The notes below the pieces were generated by a model, which did not search any database, was not told the DNA's origin, and was given only the letters and a program-made list of their open reading frames with translations. A stretch of DNA of 64,000 nt, taken from Pestalotiopsis fici W106-1 (Eukaryota > Ascomycota > Sordariomycetes > Amphisphaeriales > Sporocadaceae). The stretch is from contig NW_006917098.1 of the NCBI RefSeq assembly GCF_000516985.1, positions 1,302,001-1,366,000 of the forward strand, given 5' to 3'. The position numbers and the translations under genes were made by a program. Positions 11,335-23,580 of the stretch are shown here, piece after piece (the stretch's first letter is position 1; every line of letters begins with the position of its first letter).

Positions 11335-12273
11335 ATGCCGCTGATTTCGACAGTTTCTACGAGTGCCGCGTCATCTTCAAGCTGTAGCTGGGATCTGCCG
11401 AGTGACGTACAGCTCATCAATCTAGAAAGCATCACGATTACTGCTGGATCTTCAACATCATCAACAGAGTATAGCGACCCTAAAAATGTTATCCAAGTGT
11501 GTAACGCCACAGCAACGAGTGAGTCATCGAGTACCTGGCTTCTTGAAGACAATACGGCTGGTTTCTGGCAAGCATCGTTCGATTATAATTTCCAACCCTC
11601 AAGTGTTCGACTTTACAATACTCACGTAGACGGACGTGGAACGAAAACATGGACATTCAGCGCTATTCCTGTAGGCAGCATAGCAAATCTCAGCTACACC
11701 GACCCGGGAATCGGAGATGATGCATTTTGCACCAGTGAATGTCCGCTCAGCGACAACTCGAGCATCGCATTCCAGGAGTTCATTTTTGTCAATAATGTAT
11801 CCGTCAGTACCTTCAGGATCGATGTCAGCGCCTGGTATGGCGCAGGGGGTGGTTTTGATGGCATTCAAGTCGCGGGAATCGGGATTCCAAGCTCAGTTTC
11901 GACTCAGTCACCCCCAGCGGCTACCAGTGCGACTAGTCCTACTGCTTCGACCTCTGCGCCTTTGACGCATGATAACCAGGGATCTACAGATACTGGTCTC
12001 TCGTCAGGGGCCAAAGCGGGTATCGCCCTTGGAGTTGTCGGTGCATTCTTGCTCCTGGCTAGTCTCGTCTACCTCACGGTTCGCTGGCAGCGACTCAGAC
12101 TCAGCCAGCAGGAGGAGAGCTCTCAAGGCACAGATAAGCCCGAATTGCATGGGGTCTCAAGAAGCGAGGTTCATGGGCATAGTATGAGACCAGAGCTCCC
12201 GGACGAGTTTGCACGCGGAGTTCAACTAGACAGTCGGGAAAAGCCAGTAGAGCTGAGCGCTGAACGCTTTTGA
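11335..12273 (+). CDS. single-pass membrane protein with Ser/Thr-rich stalk, family not recognised
   Basis: The open frame extends back to about 11173, but I chose the ATG at 11335 because the upstream codons look non-coding and the context GAAAATGCC is good. This gives 312 residues. Residues 1-185 are rich in Ser, Thr and aromatic residues, with several N-glycosylation sequons (for example CNAT, LSDNSS, VNNVS) and a beta-sandwich look. A Ser/Thr/Pro-rich stalk (about 185-220) comes next, then one membrane helix (AGIALGVVGAFLLLASLVYL), a basic stop-transfer stretch (RWQRLRLS) and a cytosolic tail of about 65 residues. The layout resembles fungal cell-surface sensors or receptors (ectodomain, stalk, helix, short tail). 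No signal peptide is visible at this start, so either a leader exon upstream was missed or the helix itself inserts the protein. No function is claimed. Confidence 0.72.
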   Translation: MPLISTVSTSAASSSSCSWDLPSDVQLINLESITITAGSSTSSTEYSDPKNVIQVCNATATSESSSTWLLEDNTAGFWQASFDYNFQPSSVRLYNTHVDGRGTKTWTFSAIPVGSIANLSYTDPGIGDDAFCTSECPLSDNSSIAFQEFIFVNNVSVSTFRIDVSAWYGAGGGFDGIQVAGIGIPSSVSTQSPPAATSATSPTASTSAPLTHDNQGSTDTGLSSGAKAGIALGVVGAFLLLASLVYLTVRWQRLRLSQQEESSQGTDKPELHGVSRSEVHGHSMRPELPDEFARGVQLDSREKPVELSAERF

Positions 12274-14832
12274 TTTTGTTAATACCATCTTTATTATTTA
12301 AGTACGACTTCGATACGTACTTCTGGCTATGATGAACAAACTAGACATGTATTCTCCAGGAGATATCTTCTCAGGCACGGGAAATGAATCTTTATGTCGA
12401 ATTGGAAACCGCAAAGCACGCAAGATTATAGCAATTCGTGATTTCGAGCTGCTTGGAACTCTATTTTATCAGTGCAGGGGAAAACCAAGAATACCAAGAG
12501 TATTTACAGAAACAGGTATTTAACACAAGCCAAGTATTATCAACGCATTGATTCTCGGACATATGCATCGTCCATGAACTGGGATCAGACATTCGAAGCT
12601 AACAGCTCACTGGGCAAGTTTTCACTCGAACTTGAGCTCGTTCTCATCGTGTATTTACCCCTGAGCACTCACTGCTGTTTGGCCAAGGAACGAGTCGCTG
12701 GCCATTCACAGTCATGTACTGCAAGAAGAGACGGTCACAGCGCAGGATCATCTCTGCCTCTATTCTTGTCGCGTCGATAACTCACAGGACATGAGGGGCT
12801 AAGATGGTCGTAATTTACTGCCTTGTCTCTACGAGAAGTGAATGCTAGATCTCTTCATAGTGTCTAATATCACGTACGAATCAATTTTTTTTCGAGTATT
12901 ATCCAGTAGACAACGACTGACTATGCGCTCCTGGCTACTTATCTCAATAGTCGACAGCCAGAAATGAGACGCCTGTAGCAGCATTTCATGGTAGCAGCCA
13001 GTGTGCCAACGATCTTCAAGTTCACCCAGGCAGATGTATCCAACAACACTCGCAATGATGCATCCGACATTGTATATTAGGCTGCTCGATGCGGTAGATC
13101 AGAGGCAGCGACCCTTTTACTTGTGCAGAACTCTGAGAAGACCATGATAGCCCATGCAGCTTAGAGCAACAGTACGAGACAACTCATCAACACCATTTCA
13201 GGACCTCACTGGCTGCTGTTGAAAGACTGCAAGCTTCAATGTTGGAATGGTTCCCCGGACTGATGTTTTTGACAATCAGCCAAACCTCGGTCTGTCCCTA
13301 AGCATGTCGTTGTTTTCCGGGAACATCAAAATATGAATTGGTAAACGTATTGTCTTCTTATACCGGTCTGAAAACCTCAGTCATGTTTTCATTGCCTCGG
13401 GTTTGTTTATGATATCGAAAGTGATGATTTATGGGTTTCATTTGTGGTCAAGCAGCCTGCTTACTAGCACTAGCCACAGTCTCGATCACCATATTCCGAG
13501 CCAGTGACGCAGCCGAGCCATTGGGACCGTCGAGAAGCCGGCAAGCAATGTATTCTAGTTTTCTACCGGAAGAAGAATCCTTCCATCATTTTGATTCCCG
13601 ACTAGCCAGTGTGGCATCGGTAATAGAAACGGGTGTAATTACCACGTGGCATTGCCGAGTGCGACTGAGATTCGTCTGGATCCGGTTGGCAACGGCGAGT
13701 CAAGCGGCCCCCCCTCAAGATATCTACACTATTGCCTTTTTGGCTCCCAGATGGACAGGAATGGGTTAGATGAACCGACTTTGCTATGCCATTCAAGGAG
13801 ACGCTATTTGCGGAAGGAAAAACAAGTGTACATTATATTTCAGTAATTTCTCACAGGCTTTCGCCAAGGCTCCGGAATCAATTCCTCGGCTCGACCGGAA
13901 CGGCAGTATTGTTGAAAATCGTCTTACTCGAATAGCAAAGGGAAAACAACAGACCCAAAGCACAGCGGATAGGTAGATAGGTAGGTAGCACCTGTTATTA
14001 CCCCTGAGAAGGAAGAATCTTCCATTAAGAATTTAGTCAGAGAGCTAGGAGTTTTAGATCGGTTGAGCCACGAGGCAGGTCTGTTGCGGATCTGGAGTGC
14101 AGGAAAGATGCGGGTTGCGGGCACTTTTTGAGCCTTTTGCCTTTGGGGTTGACGCCGATGTATCCGTGCACCGCCACGAGCTTTGTTCTTTGGGCTTGTC
14201 TGGGGCGCGCGTTCTTAGCTGGGCTGAGCTGAGCTGAGCCCCTCCCCTATTCCGTCCAGCATTTTTCTTTTCTTTTTTCCCTCTCTGACAGGCTGCGGAG
14301 TTTGGGAAGAAGCACCCGGGCTACTAGGTCATGTAGGCAATAAGCACTGCTAGAGGATTGCTAAAGCTCCACCACGAATGGGCGCTGGGCTGGACTTGGC
14401 TGCGCGTCCAGTGCTGAATCGTCTTGTCTCTCTCCACTGCTCCAGCTTGCTGGTGGGACATTTTACAGCACAGCATACACCACACACACACAGCACGACA
14501 AGCTTAGCAAGCAAGCAAGCATCTGTCTCTCTGTCTGTTTTGTTTGACAGCATTGGTCAGCCTTTCGCATCCTTCCACATTCTTTCTTTTGCATAGAAGC
14601 CTGTCTGTCTCTATTTTCGTCAAACGTGTCAGATTATCCCCCAAAAAGAATAATCTCCATAATAACCATAATCTCGCATTCACTTACACCATCCAAATAT
14701 GAGGTAGCCTGGACCTCACGCTAGAGAAGAGAGAAGAGAGACTTGCCTGCTTTTGCGTCCAGGCAAAACCTCCATCACTATTCGCATCGCAGCATCCATC
14801 GATTGCATTGACGACTCGGGGGCGCACACTTC
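12274..14832. other. 2.5-kb intergenic region and leader of the palmitoyltransferase gene
   Basis: No gene supported. The right part (about 14220-14830) is pyrimidine-rich with simple repeats such as (CTGAG)n at 14224-14239 and CA/AG runs, as is usual for fungal promoters and 5' leaders. A 112-codon frame at 13431-13769 begins with a hydrophobic stretch resembling a signal peptide but has no supporting features and was not called. Confidence 0.5.
14224..14239. repeat. short pentanucleotide repeat (CTGAG)3
   Basis: Three tandem CTGAG units plus one base lie in the promoter/leader of the downstream DHHC gene. It is a simple repeat with no evident function. Confidence 0.6.
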
Positions 14833-16551
14833 ATGGACGAGGATCCGCCCGCATCTCCCTCGTCGTCTTTCCCGCCAAATATGGCCCGCCGATGGGCTCG
14901 CAGAATCGAGCGTTATTGCTGCTCCTGCATAACCTACTTTCCATTGGCATTTGTGTACGGCTTGACAACATGGGCTGTCTGGGTTGTCGTCAGTATCGGT
15001 AACAGCAAACCGAAATCAAGTTGGATCGGTAGGTCGCAAACCTGTTGTATTGTGTTGTGCTGTCCTGCATCTGCGAGACTTCTTTGCCGTTTCATTACCG
15101 GATGCTAACCGGATGCTTCCCACCTGCTAGGAACGCAATCATCGATAGGCGGTGTTTTGCTCTATCTTCTACTGAACTGGTGCTACACAACAGCCGTCTT
15201 CACCGATCCCGGCAGCACCACCAACGCCTATGGCTACTCGACGCTACCCACGAATGCCGCGCCGACCGCCACCTCCTTCACCGTCAAGTCTAATGGCGAG
15301 CTGCGCTTCTGCAAAAAGTGTCAGGCCCGGAAGCCCGACCGTGCCCACCACTGCAGCACGTGTAAGAGATGTGTTCTAAAGATGGACCACCACTGCCCAT
15401 GGCTTGCCACCTGCATTGGCCTGCACAACCACAAGGCCTTTCTGCTGTTCCTGATTTACACGTCGCTCTTCTGCTTCTACAGCTTTGCCGTCTCGGGATC
15501 ATGGGTCTATTACGAGTTGGTAGCTGAGACGCAATACGTCCAGACCTTCATGCCTGTCAACTACATCATGCTGGCCGTCATATCCGGCATCATCGGTATA
15601 GTGGTTGGCGCTTTCTGCAGCTGGCATATATTGCTGGCCAGCAGAGGCCAGACAACCATCGAGTGCCTCGAAAAGACCCGCTACTTATCGCCTATACGGA
15701 AACAGTTGCACCAAACCTACAACGCACAACACAACGGCGATGGCTATGCCTTGCCCAAGTATGGTCAGCAGCTCTTGGATATCCACCAAAATGCCATCCC
15801 TGGGGTTACCAGACCGGAGGAGGGGGAGGTCAGGGTGAGCATGGACGGGGGTCACGATCATTTCCGACCCAACGCGCACATGACGTTTGAGGAAATGGAG
15901 AGGCAACGGGCGAGGAAACGATACGACGAATATCTTGACGAGCAAGATTCGGACAAGCTGCCCAGTGCGTTTGACCTTGGCGCCAAGAGGAATCTTCTCC
16001 ATCTATTTGGACCTTCGGCTCTTCTTTGGGCATTGCCTATTATGAATACTACGGGCGATGGCTGGGCCTGGGAAGCGAGTCCAAAGTGGCTAGAGGCTCG
16101 GGAAAAGATAGCTCGCGACCGCGAGGAGCAGAGACAGCGCGAGCAAGCGGCAGGTTGGGGTACCGAAACACCAACATTCATTCGGAACCAGGATTACAGT
16201 CCAGAGCAGCACGGTGTGACCCGGCAGTATCTCGCCTCTCCAACAGTCTCGACTGGAAGGAAAACCCCGTCCAAGGCTGATAGAGTGCTTGGGAGGGATC
16301 CCAATCTCTATGCCGACGAGCCGGCCAGCTCATTTCCGATGAGGAAATTGAGTCCATATGGTGCCGATATTGAAGACGACTATGATACCAGTAGTGACGA
16401 GGAACAAGGCACAGCTGAGCAACGGGCCATGAATGTCGTTACTAACGGGGCATGGGCGAGGAGTGGTGCCAGCGGTCTCCTGCGGAAACCCACGAATTCG
16501 AGTCTATCGCCGACTGGCGGTACGTCGCAAAATGACGACGAAGTGGACTGA
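14833..16551 (+). CDS. pfa3: DHHC palmitoyltransferase, Pfa3-like (vacuolar)
   Basis: Two exons, 14833-15028 and 15131-16551, flank a 102-bp intron (donor GTAGGT, branch GCTAAC, acceptor GCTAG). The junction reads SSWIG|TQSSIGGVLLYLLLNW, giving 538 residues. The Cys-rich domain (about 130-175) carries FCKKCQARKPDRAHHC and the catalytic DHHC with the acyl-accepting Cys near residue 154 (KMDHHCPW). Four membrane helices flank it: 'YFPLAFVYGLTTWAVWVVVS' and 'GGVLLYLLLNW' before, 'FLLFLIYTSLFCFYSFAVSG' and 'YIMLAVISGIIGIVVGAF' after. A TTxE-type motif (QTTIECLE) follows. N-terminal 'RWARRIERYCCSCITYFPLAFVY' fits fungal Pfa3, which acylates Vac8 on the vacuole. The acidic, disordered C-tail (about 330-538) is long. 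The family is certain; Pfa3 rather than another DHHC enzyme is very likely. Confidence 0.93.
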
Positions 16552-19500
16552 GTTGATTTGTATGATATATAATGATACCGAGTTGTTGAAAAACTTTTTG
16601 TTTTCGGATTACCCCTGGTTTGGTTTTCTTCGATTATATCATATCGCATACTCCGGGCGTTCAGACTTGGTACGATTCGGCCGGAGTGCATAGGGCGCAT
16701 TGGGCCTCCCAGGAACAGGTTAATGGCCGGATATTCAAAGCTGAAGGGAATGCTTTATACTCGGGTTTTATTTCAGCGATTCGGATTACAGAACAATAGC
16801 ACAATAGAATCTCAAGAGATATCGACTTGAAACTGTCGTCTTGATGGACCACTTGGCCCCTAGCTTGTGTTTTGACAATCCTGGCTTCTATTGGTAGCTG
16901 TCCAATATACCTTTATTTTCACGTGCATTCCTGTTCTACATGGCCACTCAATGTGCAAAAGTGGAACGAATGTGACGGTAGGTAGATGAGAGCTAATGGG
17001 CATCGTCTGTGATGTGACAACTTATATCTCTCTCTACAATATGGACAATCCAGATTATCACTTTCAAGTCTGATAACGGAGCCACGGATAAGAACTCGAA
17101 AAGAAGGAAAGAAATGCCATCGCCATCAACGAAATGATAGCTTGTCTGAAGTTTCCGTTCATGTGGTTTGAGCTGTCACCCTTCTCTATTGAAGTCCCAA
17201 CTCTTTCGATCAAGACTGCTTTCTCTCAGGCTTGAGAATCCTATTGAAAGACTTTAACTGACAGAAACGAGGAGGCATTCACGCACCCGAATGGAGAAAC
17301 ACCCCAAACATCACCTGATCCGACAAGTCAATACCTGTTACTGTTGCAATGTACACCACCATTGACTCTTGCACATGATGGCTTTCCCAACCCATCAGGC
17401 TTTTTGTTTCGACTACCAAAGAGAAGCGTGCCATGGATATACATCTGGAGCTCTGGCTAATCGGATCACACCACGGCCCTACAATAGAGTTCCATGTCGA
17501 TTCCAATATCATTTGTGTCTTGTTGGTAATATATTTCTCCGAGGGAGACCCGACGAAGCCGATCCTTTCTGTCTTTGCTTGTTGCAACCTGCTCCCGAGA
17601 ACGGTGGGCCGACGTGCCTAGAACAGCCAGCATGGAAAGGCTTTGATGGGTATCTTTTTGACATGTCTTTCCAAGGTATTCAATAACCACGGGTTTCTTT
17701 TCTTGAGAGCTTGGGATCATAGGTAGACTTGTACATTTACCGCGTCAAGCGATCGTGCACAGCTTCCTCTACTCTCTACCTCTCTTCCTCTCTTCCTCTA
17801 TGTCCCTGTCCCCTCTTACAGTTTCCAGAAACCCGGCTTTTCCTGGAACCTTGCACTGCACCCCCCATCATCAGTCCTCCACCTGTCAGCCCTGCACGTT
17901 TGGGAAAATCATGCATGCAGTACAGGGCCTTTTTCTGCGTTATGCATATTGTAGGTACTCCAAAATGACTACTTCTCTTCTCCCCCACACCCACCTTGGA
18001 AGGATGAATTTTGACATGGAAGATCCGCAATGCCGGATCCGAAGCTTGCGAAGGGAAAAAGTTCATATGACTAGGCACCTAGGTTGGCCAGGCCATGTAT
18101 GTAGTAATTTTGTATACCTGCAGCATGCGTCTATATAATGCATCTACTTACATAATGCCCTGCCGTTTTGCTTGCTTCAATGTATGCTTCCTGCATATGC
18201 TGATGCACTCTCCACCTGCCCCCTTGCTCGACTGCGGAGGAATCATTAAAGGGATAGGTCAAAAACAAACCTACGTCGGGTTTCTGAGGAGGAGAGAATA
18301 TCCAGGGATGAAAGGATGACGTCGGGACGAAGAACAAAATGCAGCTTGGGGGGAAAGTCCTACCGCGATACCCTCACCCTCTCATTAGTCGGCGATATTC
18401 AGTATCAAGAAGATGGTGTAGTTAATAGCACGACATATATACATGCAGACACAAGCATGTTTGGGTGCAGTGCATGAAATGAATCAATGACTGTCGCGAT
18501 ATGCACGTCTGTAACTGTATAATCCCGGCCGAGATATCAGAACATTGCATGTGGACATTTCCCCATCTTATCATGTATTCTATAGCCACCTCTATAGCAA
18601 AAAGCAACCTCTCCTCTGAAACCCTCTCTTATAGTTCCAGGAACAATCATAGACAGTCTTTCGCCTGGCAAATTTGGATCCTTTACTCTGACTGCATGAC
18701 TTGGCCCCAAATTGTGCATGGGCGGGCCATGAAAGCCGACAAGGCAGACCATCCAAAGTTGCATAGACAAACGTAGCAAACATGCAGCGAGTCTGAGCAG
18801 GGCAAGTTTCCTTGCCTCGGGGTATGCAGTTGAAATGGTCATGGACCGTTCAAATACTCGCTATTGCAAATAGTAACAGCTACCGGGGAGAAAACAAACT
18901 CCAATACTCCTATAATATCTGGGCATATCTGCTATTCTAGCGGATGCATATCGAAAGTTCCTAGGTTCCCAAAACAGATGTCTCCCACAAAATCCGGGTG
19001 AGTATTCCATGTTTACAGTAACATTACGGGGGAAAAAAAAGATAACCTCAACCCGAGTCACGACCACGACGCATAAGTGACGCATCTCGTACACGACGAT
19101 TGTATAGTGATCCTCTGCTCGTGATATCAAGTTTCATTGAATATATTTTGACAAATCAACATCTGGGGAACTCAAGTCAGTAGTCACGTGTAATCCCAAG
19201 AGAGTTGAGCCAAAAGACCCAAGCTTGTCAGACGTGAAAGCCTTGTAAATCCTATCGACTGACTGACTGATCAGTCATGGGAAATAACCGGTGTGCTCGC
19301 GCCTTGGATGAGAGATAGGCCGTGTAACCAGGTGTCACAGTGAAGTTGGCCCGCTATCAATTCTCTGATCAAAATGGCGTCAATCCTAGCAATGCTTACT
19401 GGACTTTTCTACGCATGGGTGTGTAACATGGAACCGAGTCGTTTTCTTTGGGCTTTCTTATACATGAGTCGTAGTAGATGGTACCGGACGTTTAGTCATA

Positions 19501-20870
19501 TGCATAACACTGTAAGACCAATGGTAGATTTTTCTTCTACAAAATGTATTAAACAGAATTTAGTAATAAATATACTTCTGCTACGAATATTCTTCCACTT
19601 GAAAGTAAACTGCATTCAACTGGTCGCACCAGTGAATTGACAGCTTTCAGTTATGCTTCTTCCATCCAGTAAACAACGCTCGCGTATCAAATGAGGCAGC
19701 ATGGTACAAATTCGACTACTGGATCTACGGAGTATGCATACAAAAATGAACATGCAATCCCTTCAAGTACCCTTTCAGGATGATTGTTTCTTCAAAGTCC
19801 CACAAAAGACTGCATAATCAAATATTGTCTGTGCCAATTTTTAATCACCATCCCTCTGGTAGCGCAGATGCCACGTTTCGATACACAAGACAAGGCGGGT
19901 AGAAATATTTTTTAATCCTGCTCAAGGGTCCGATATGATCAGATGATCATACCATGAATAAAGGACCTGTCGGGCAATGTTGCGCTGAGCCTTCTATTGG
20001 GCAGGGGAAATTGAGTAAACGGTTAAAAGAGAAGAAAAAGAAAACCCTGTGTGTGTGTTACAACGTTAGCAACCGTCATCCGGTGAAGAGGGGGCTTTTT
20101 GGATTTCTTCATCTATCATCTACCACTCCAGTGACATTCAAGTTACATTTGCGACATACATTTGTCCAAGACATTAACTACACGAACCCACACAAGAGCT
20201 AGAGCAATGAAGTAGAAAAGTGTTACCAAAACGCATGCCGACACACGTATTCAGACGAATGGCCGCAATGGCCAGGGCTTATTAGTAATATACATGTCGT
20301 TGCACAATATACTAAATTTATCTAAAATAAATAAAAAATACGGAGATAGGATAGGAAGGAAATTACGGCCGTTGGTGCGCGCACAATAAGTAAAATCCGA
20401 GGAGGAGAGGAAGAAAAAGAAGAAGAAGGAAAAGCAACTTGCATCACGTGGACACGGTCCGACTTTTCAATCAAGGCCGCATTGTATCACAACATTAGAT
20501 CGACGCTGCCATTGTTCGAGTGCCAGAAGGAAAAAGCAAAAACGAGACAGAAGCAGGAAGAATGAAATAACATGAGACACATGTTGATAACCCCCTGAGC
20601 AAAGATGCCTTATTTCTGCAAATACCCTTTTTGCTGCCGAAAGTGGACGGGGCCTCGGTGGGCAGTACGGATCTGCTGCAACGAGCCGAAAGGCAACAAT
20701 CGGGCAACGGGTGACTGCTGACTCTCACGATCGCGCAATTGGCCGACAAGTTTTCTTTTACGGCAGATTTATTTGCATGCATTTTCAATTTATCCCTTTT
20801 ACTTTTTTGACTCCTCTCAGAAGGCGAACCCAATCAGAATGTGCTTGTGACCGACCTACCAGCAACATGG

Positions 20871-20908
20871 AAAAAAAAAAGAAGAAAAAAAAGAGAAAGA
20901 AAGAAAGG
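20871..20908 (+). repeat. purine tract, A-rich with GAAA repeats
   Basis: An almost pure A/G run (A-runs with GAA, GAAA and AAAG units). It is a simple low-complexity tract. Confidence 0.6.
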
Positions 20909-22088
20909 ATGACCGAAACCCGGAGTGAGAGTGTTAAGAAGAGCAGAGAGGCGTCCGCCTTTCCCAAGGCGACCAACTGGCCCATTTATCGGTACCGTAT
21001 TATGATAGAAAGCCGGGATACATCATGGTACTCTCACACGCAGAGATTAATATCAGAACACGGCTATGACGGAAATAACAATATGAAGACTTTGATGTAG
21101 TCGTCGAACATTTAGAAGCCACCCTGAGTGAGACAGACAGACAGACAAACAGGACACCCAATTCCCAGCTGGGCGGAAACGACCGAGGCAGGTCCAAGGG
21201 TCTTACAGGCAGAGAGGCAAGGTCTCTGAATGGACGAGATCGGCACCAGGGCAAGACATTGATTTGTCCAGCGGAGATTCGGATTGGGGAAAGAAACATT
21301 GGACAATTTCCCTGCTTTTGCCTTGTATGCAGGCTGCCGAAACGAGGCTCATCTCGCATTTTTTCTGCGATTTGTACCACCCAGCTTTTTCTTTCTTGTC
21401 GCTAGGCCCACGTAAAAGGGAGACAGATAGAGAGAGAAAGTACAGAATATGCAAAGAGATCCATCCGGTTCGCAACCAAGTCTCCATTTCTCACCATCTT
21501 CTCATCAGACCAGCTACTTACATGGCACGGCATGAATTGCGGCGCGCGGGCTGGGTAACCCTAGACAAGGCGGGACGGGGGAAAACAAATTGTGCAGGTG
21601 AGACACGACGACAACACCGCCGGCGCCCCAGAGCTCTTGTCCTTGGCATTTCTGTTGCTAAGAGGTCGAGTTCAGCTTTGCGCTGGTGGGGGCATACACA
21701 CAATAAAGTATGTCGTCAGCCGCAAAATACATGACGGAAGAAAAGATGAAGAGAGAAGGGGGCATGAAAAGCACGTCATGGTAGTACAGAAATGATTCAA
21801 TTATTCTTCTTCTCTTTTGGATATTCTACAGCTGGAATCAAGATGAGGCGATACATCTGCTGGGAAGAGAGCACGCATGTGCCTGTGTGTATGTGTGTGC
21901 GTGTGTCACCTCACTCTTGAGAGCTAGCTATAAGAGGGGGGGTTAAAGAAAAGACGCAAACAACGTTCCGAGTCAAGACCCATTACCCCAAATGGGTTGG
22001 ATGGGAAACAAATTGCGATCTCCTTCTCTCTCTTATTATCGATTTTGGATGTATTTGGCACAAGGTGTGGAATATGCAGGAGGACACG

Positions 22089-22106
22089 AAAAAAAAAAAA
22101 AAAAAA
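22089..22106 (+). repeat. homopolymer A18
   Basis: Eighteen consecutive A in intergenic DNA. No target-site duplication or coding remnant is seen beside it, so it is not evidence of a LINE-type insertion on its own. Confidence 0.75.
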
Positions 22107-23540
22107 GGTTCCCGCATCTCAAATGTCAACTTGTCATAATGATTAGCTGAAAGATATGATGAAGAAGATGATGCCACTATTGCTCAGCCTTGGTGTCCTC
22201 GGCTGGCTGTGAGCTTCCGAACCCAAGGCACAAGAAAAAGAAAAAGTACTTGTCAGATCGCTTGTCCTGCATTGGGGGGTGAAATTTTGGTGACAGGGTT
22301 AGCATTAATTAGAGAATAAAAAATATTTTGGGCGCTCGGGGCAAAAAAAGAGAGGCTGAGAGGGGTATTTTCGCTTTCGGACTCAGGGAATAATAGTTCA
22401 ATCAAGGGAAAGATAGAAAGGGGGGCGGGCTGAGGTTACGCTCGAGATTCGCCATGCATCTCAACTTGTACACAAGACGCGGTTGTCTAATTTTTCTTGT
22501 CATACATTGGGACCTGGAACCTTGGTGGTTGGGTAAGATATGTCTATGTGCAAGGTACGGCGGCATGGACGTTTTGGCAGCTGACCTTGTGCTTCTTTTT
22601 TTTTTGCCTTGTTGTTTCGCCCAATGATGGTCTGCCTTGGCATTTGATGTGTGATTATTGTTGGCAGGTCAAATAGACAACATCTTGCGCGACTCTGACT
22701 AATTGCTGCTCTCTGTTGAGCCGAGTTCATGCAAAGAGATGAAAAGAGAGAAACAAAAGCCATCTATCATATCTTGGCCCAAACAATACGAGGATGATGA
22801 TATAGGGCGATCTAGGCCAGGGAAGTTTGCCGATATGACCTTGCCTGGCCTTGGCAGGAATATCCCCCCCAGCCCAGCCTTGCATGCTGACGGCTGTGTT
22901 CAACTAAAACTGGCGGTCAGAGATCCCACAGCAGAGAAGACTGCAGCGATTGCAGTGAAGGAACCAGGTCTTGTGCAACCAAGAAAAAAGTATTACGTAT
23001 GCAGTCTTTGGCATCTGAAAGTGCGCGGCTCATGTAGTTGATTTGATGATGAGTCTCGTATCTTTTGCCTATCGTGACTGCTCAAGGATGCTTGGAAAAC
23101 ATGACGTTGTTTTATCTTCTGAGACCCTGCGGCGTGATAGACGATGCATGGGATGAGCTCTCTTTCCCTCCCGTTCGCTAGAATCGTGTTTCACCAGCCG
23201 CCAACGATCTATTCAGGCCGTCATGCTGAGTAACACTTGGTAGGAACAAAAGTCTGTTACAGCTGTGTATATTCATGAGCCCTAGATCAACTATGTTCTA
23301 AATATGTACAGCCTATGTGGCCCACCCAGGGGGGATGATCTGATGCTTTGCTTCGTGCATGTATGTTGTACTCAGCTTGAGGAGGGGCTGATTGATCCTC
23401 CTCGCCCGAGGATCATTGCACAATGGCTGGCCCATGGCCGCTCGGAACCGGACAGGCGTTTGTGTGTGTGCGCGCGCGTGTGGTTGCCCGATCTCCCCAA
23501 ATGCTGCGTGAGCAACGGGCTGCCGGCTGGGTGCTCCAAA

Positions 23541-23580
23541 GGGCAGGACAGGGCAGGACAGGGCAGAGCAGGGCAGGGGG
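23541..23580 (+). repeat. G-rich 10-bp tandem repeat, about 4 units of GGGCAGGACA
   Basis: Units start at 23541, 23551, 23561 and 23571. The first two are exact and the last two diverge, running into a G7 stretch. The spacing of the GGG runs could support a G-quadruplex on this strand. It lies in the gene-free region. Confidence 0.75.

Noticed and set aside
13431..13769. 112-codon frame beginning like a signal peptide
   Set aside because: The remainder is unstructured with no cysteine pairing or repeats and no supporting promoter or intron. Too weak to call as a secreted effector.
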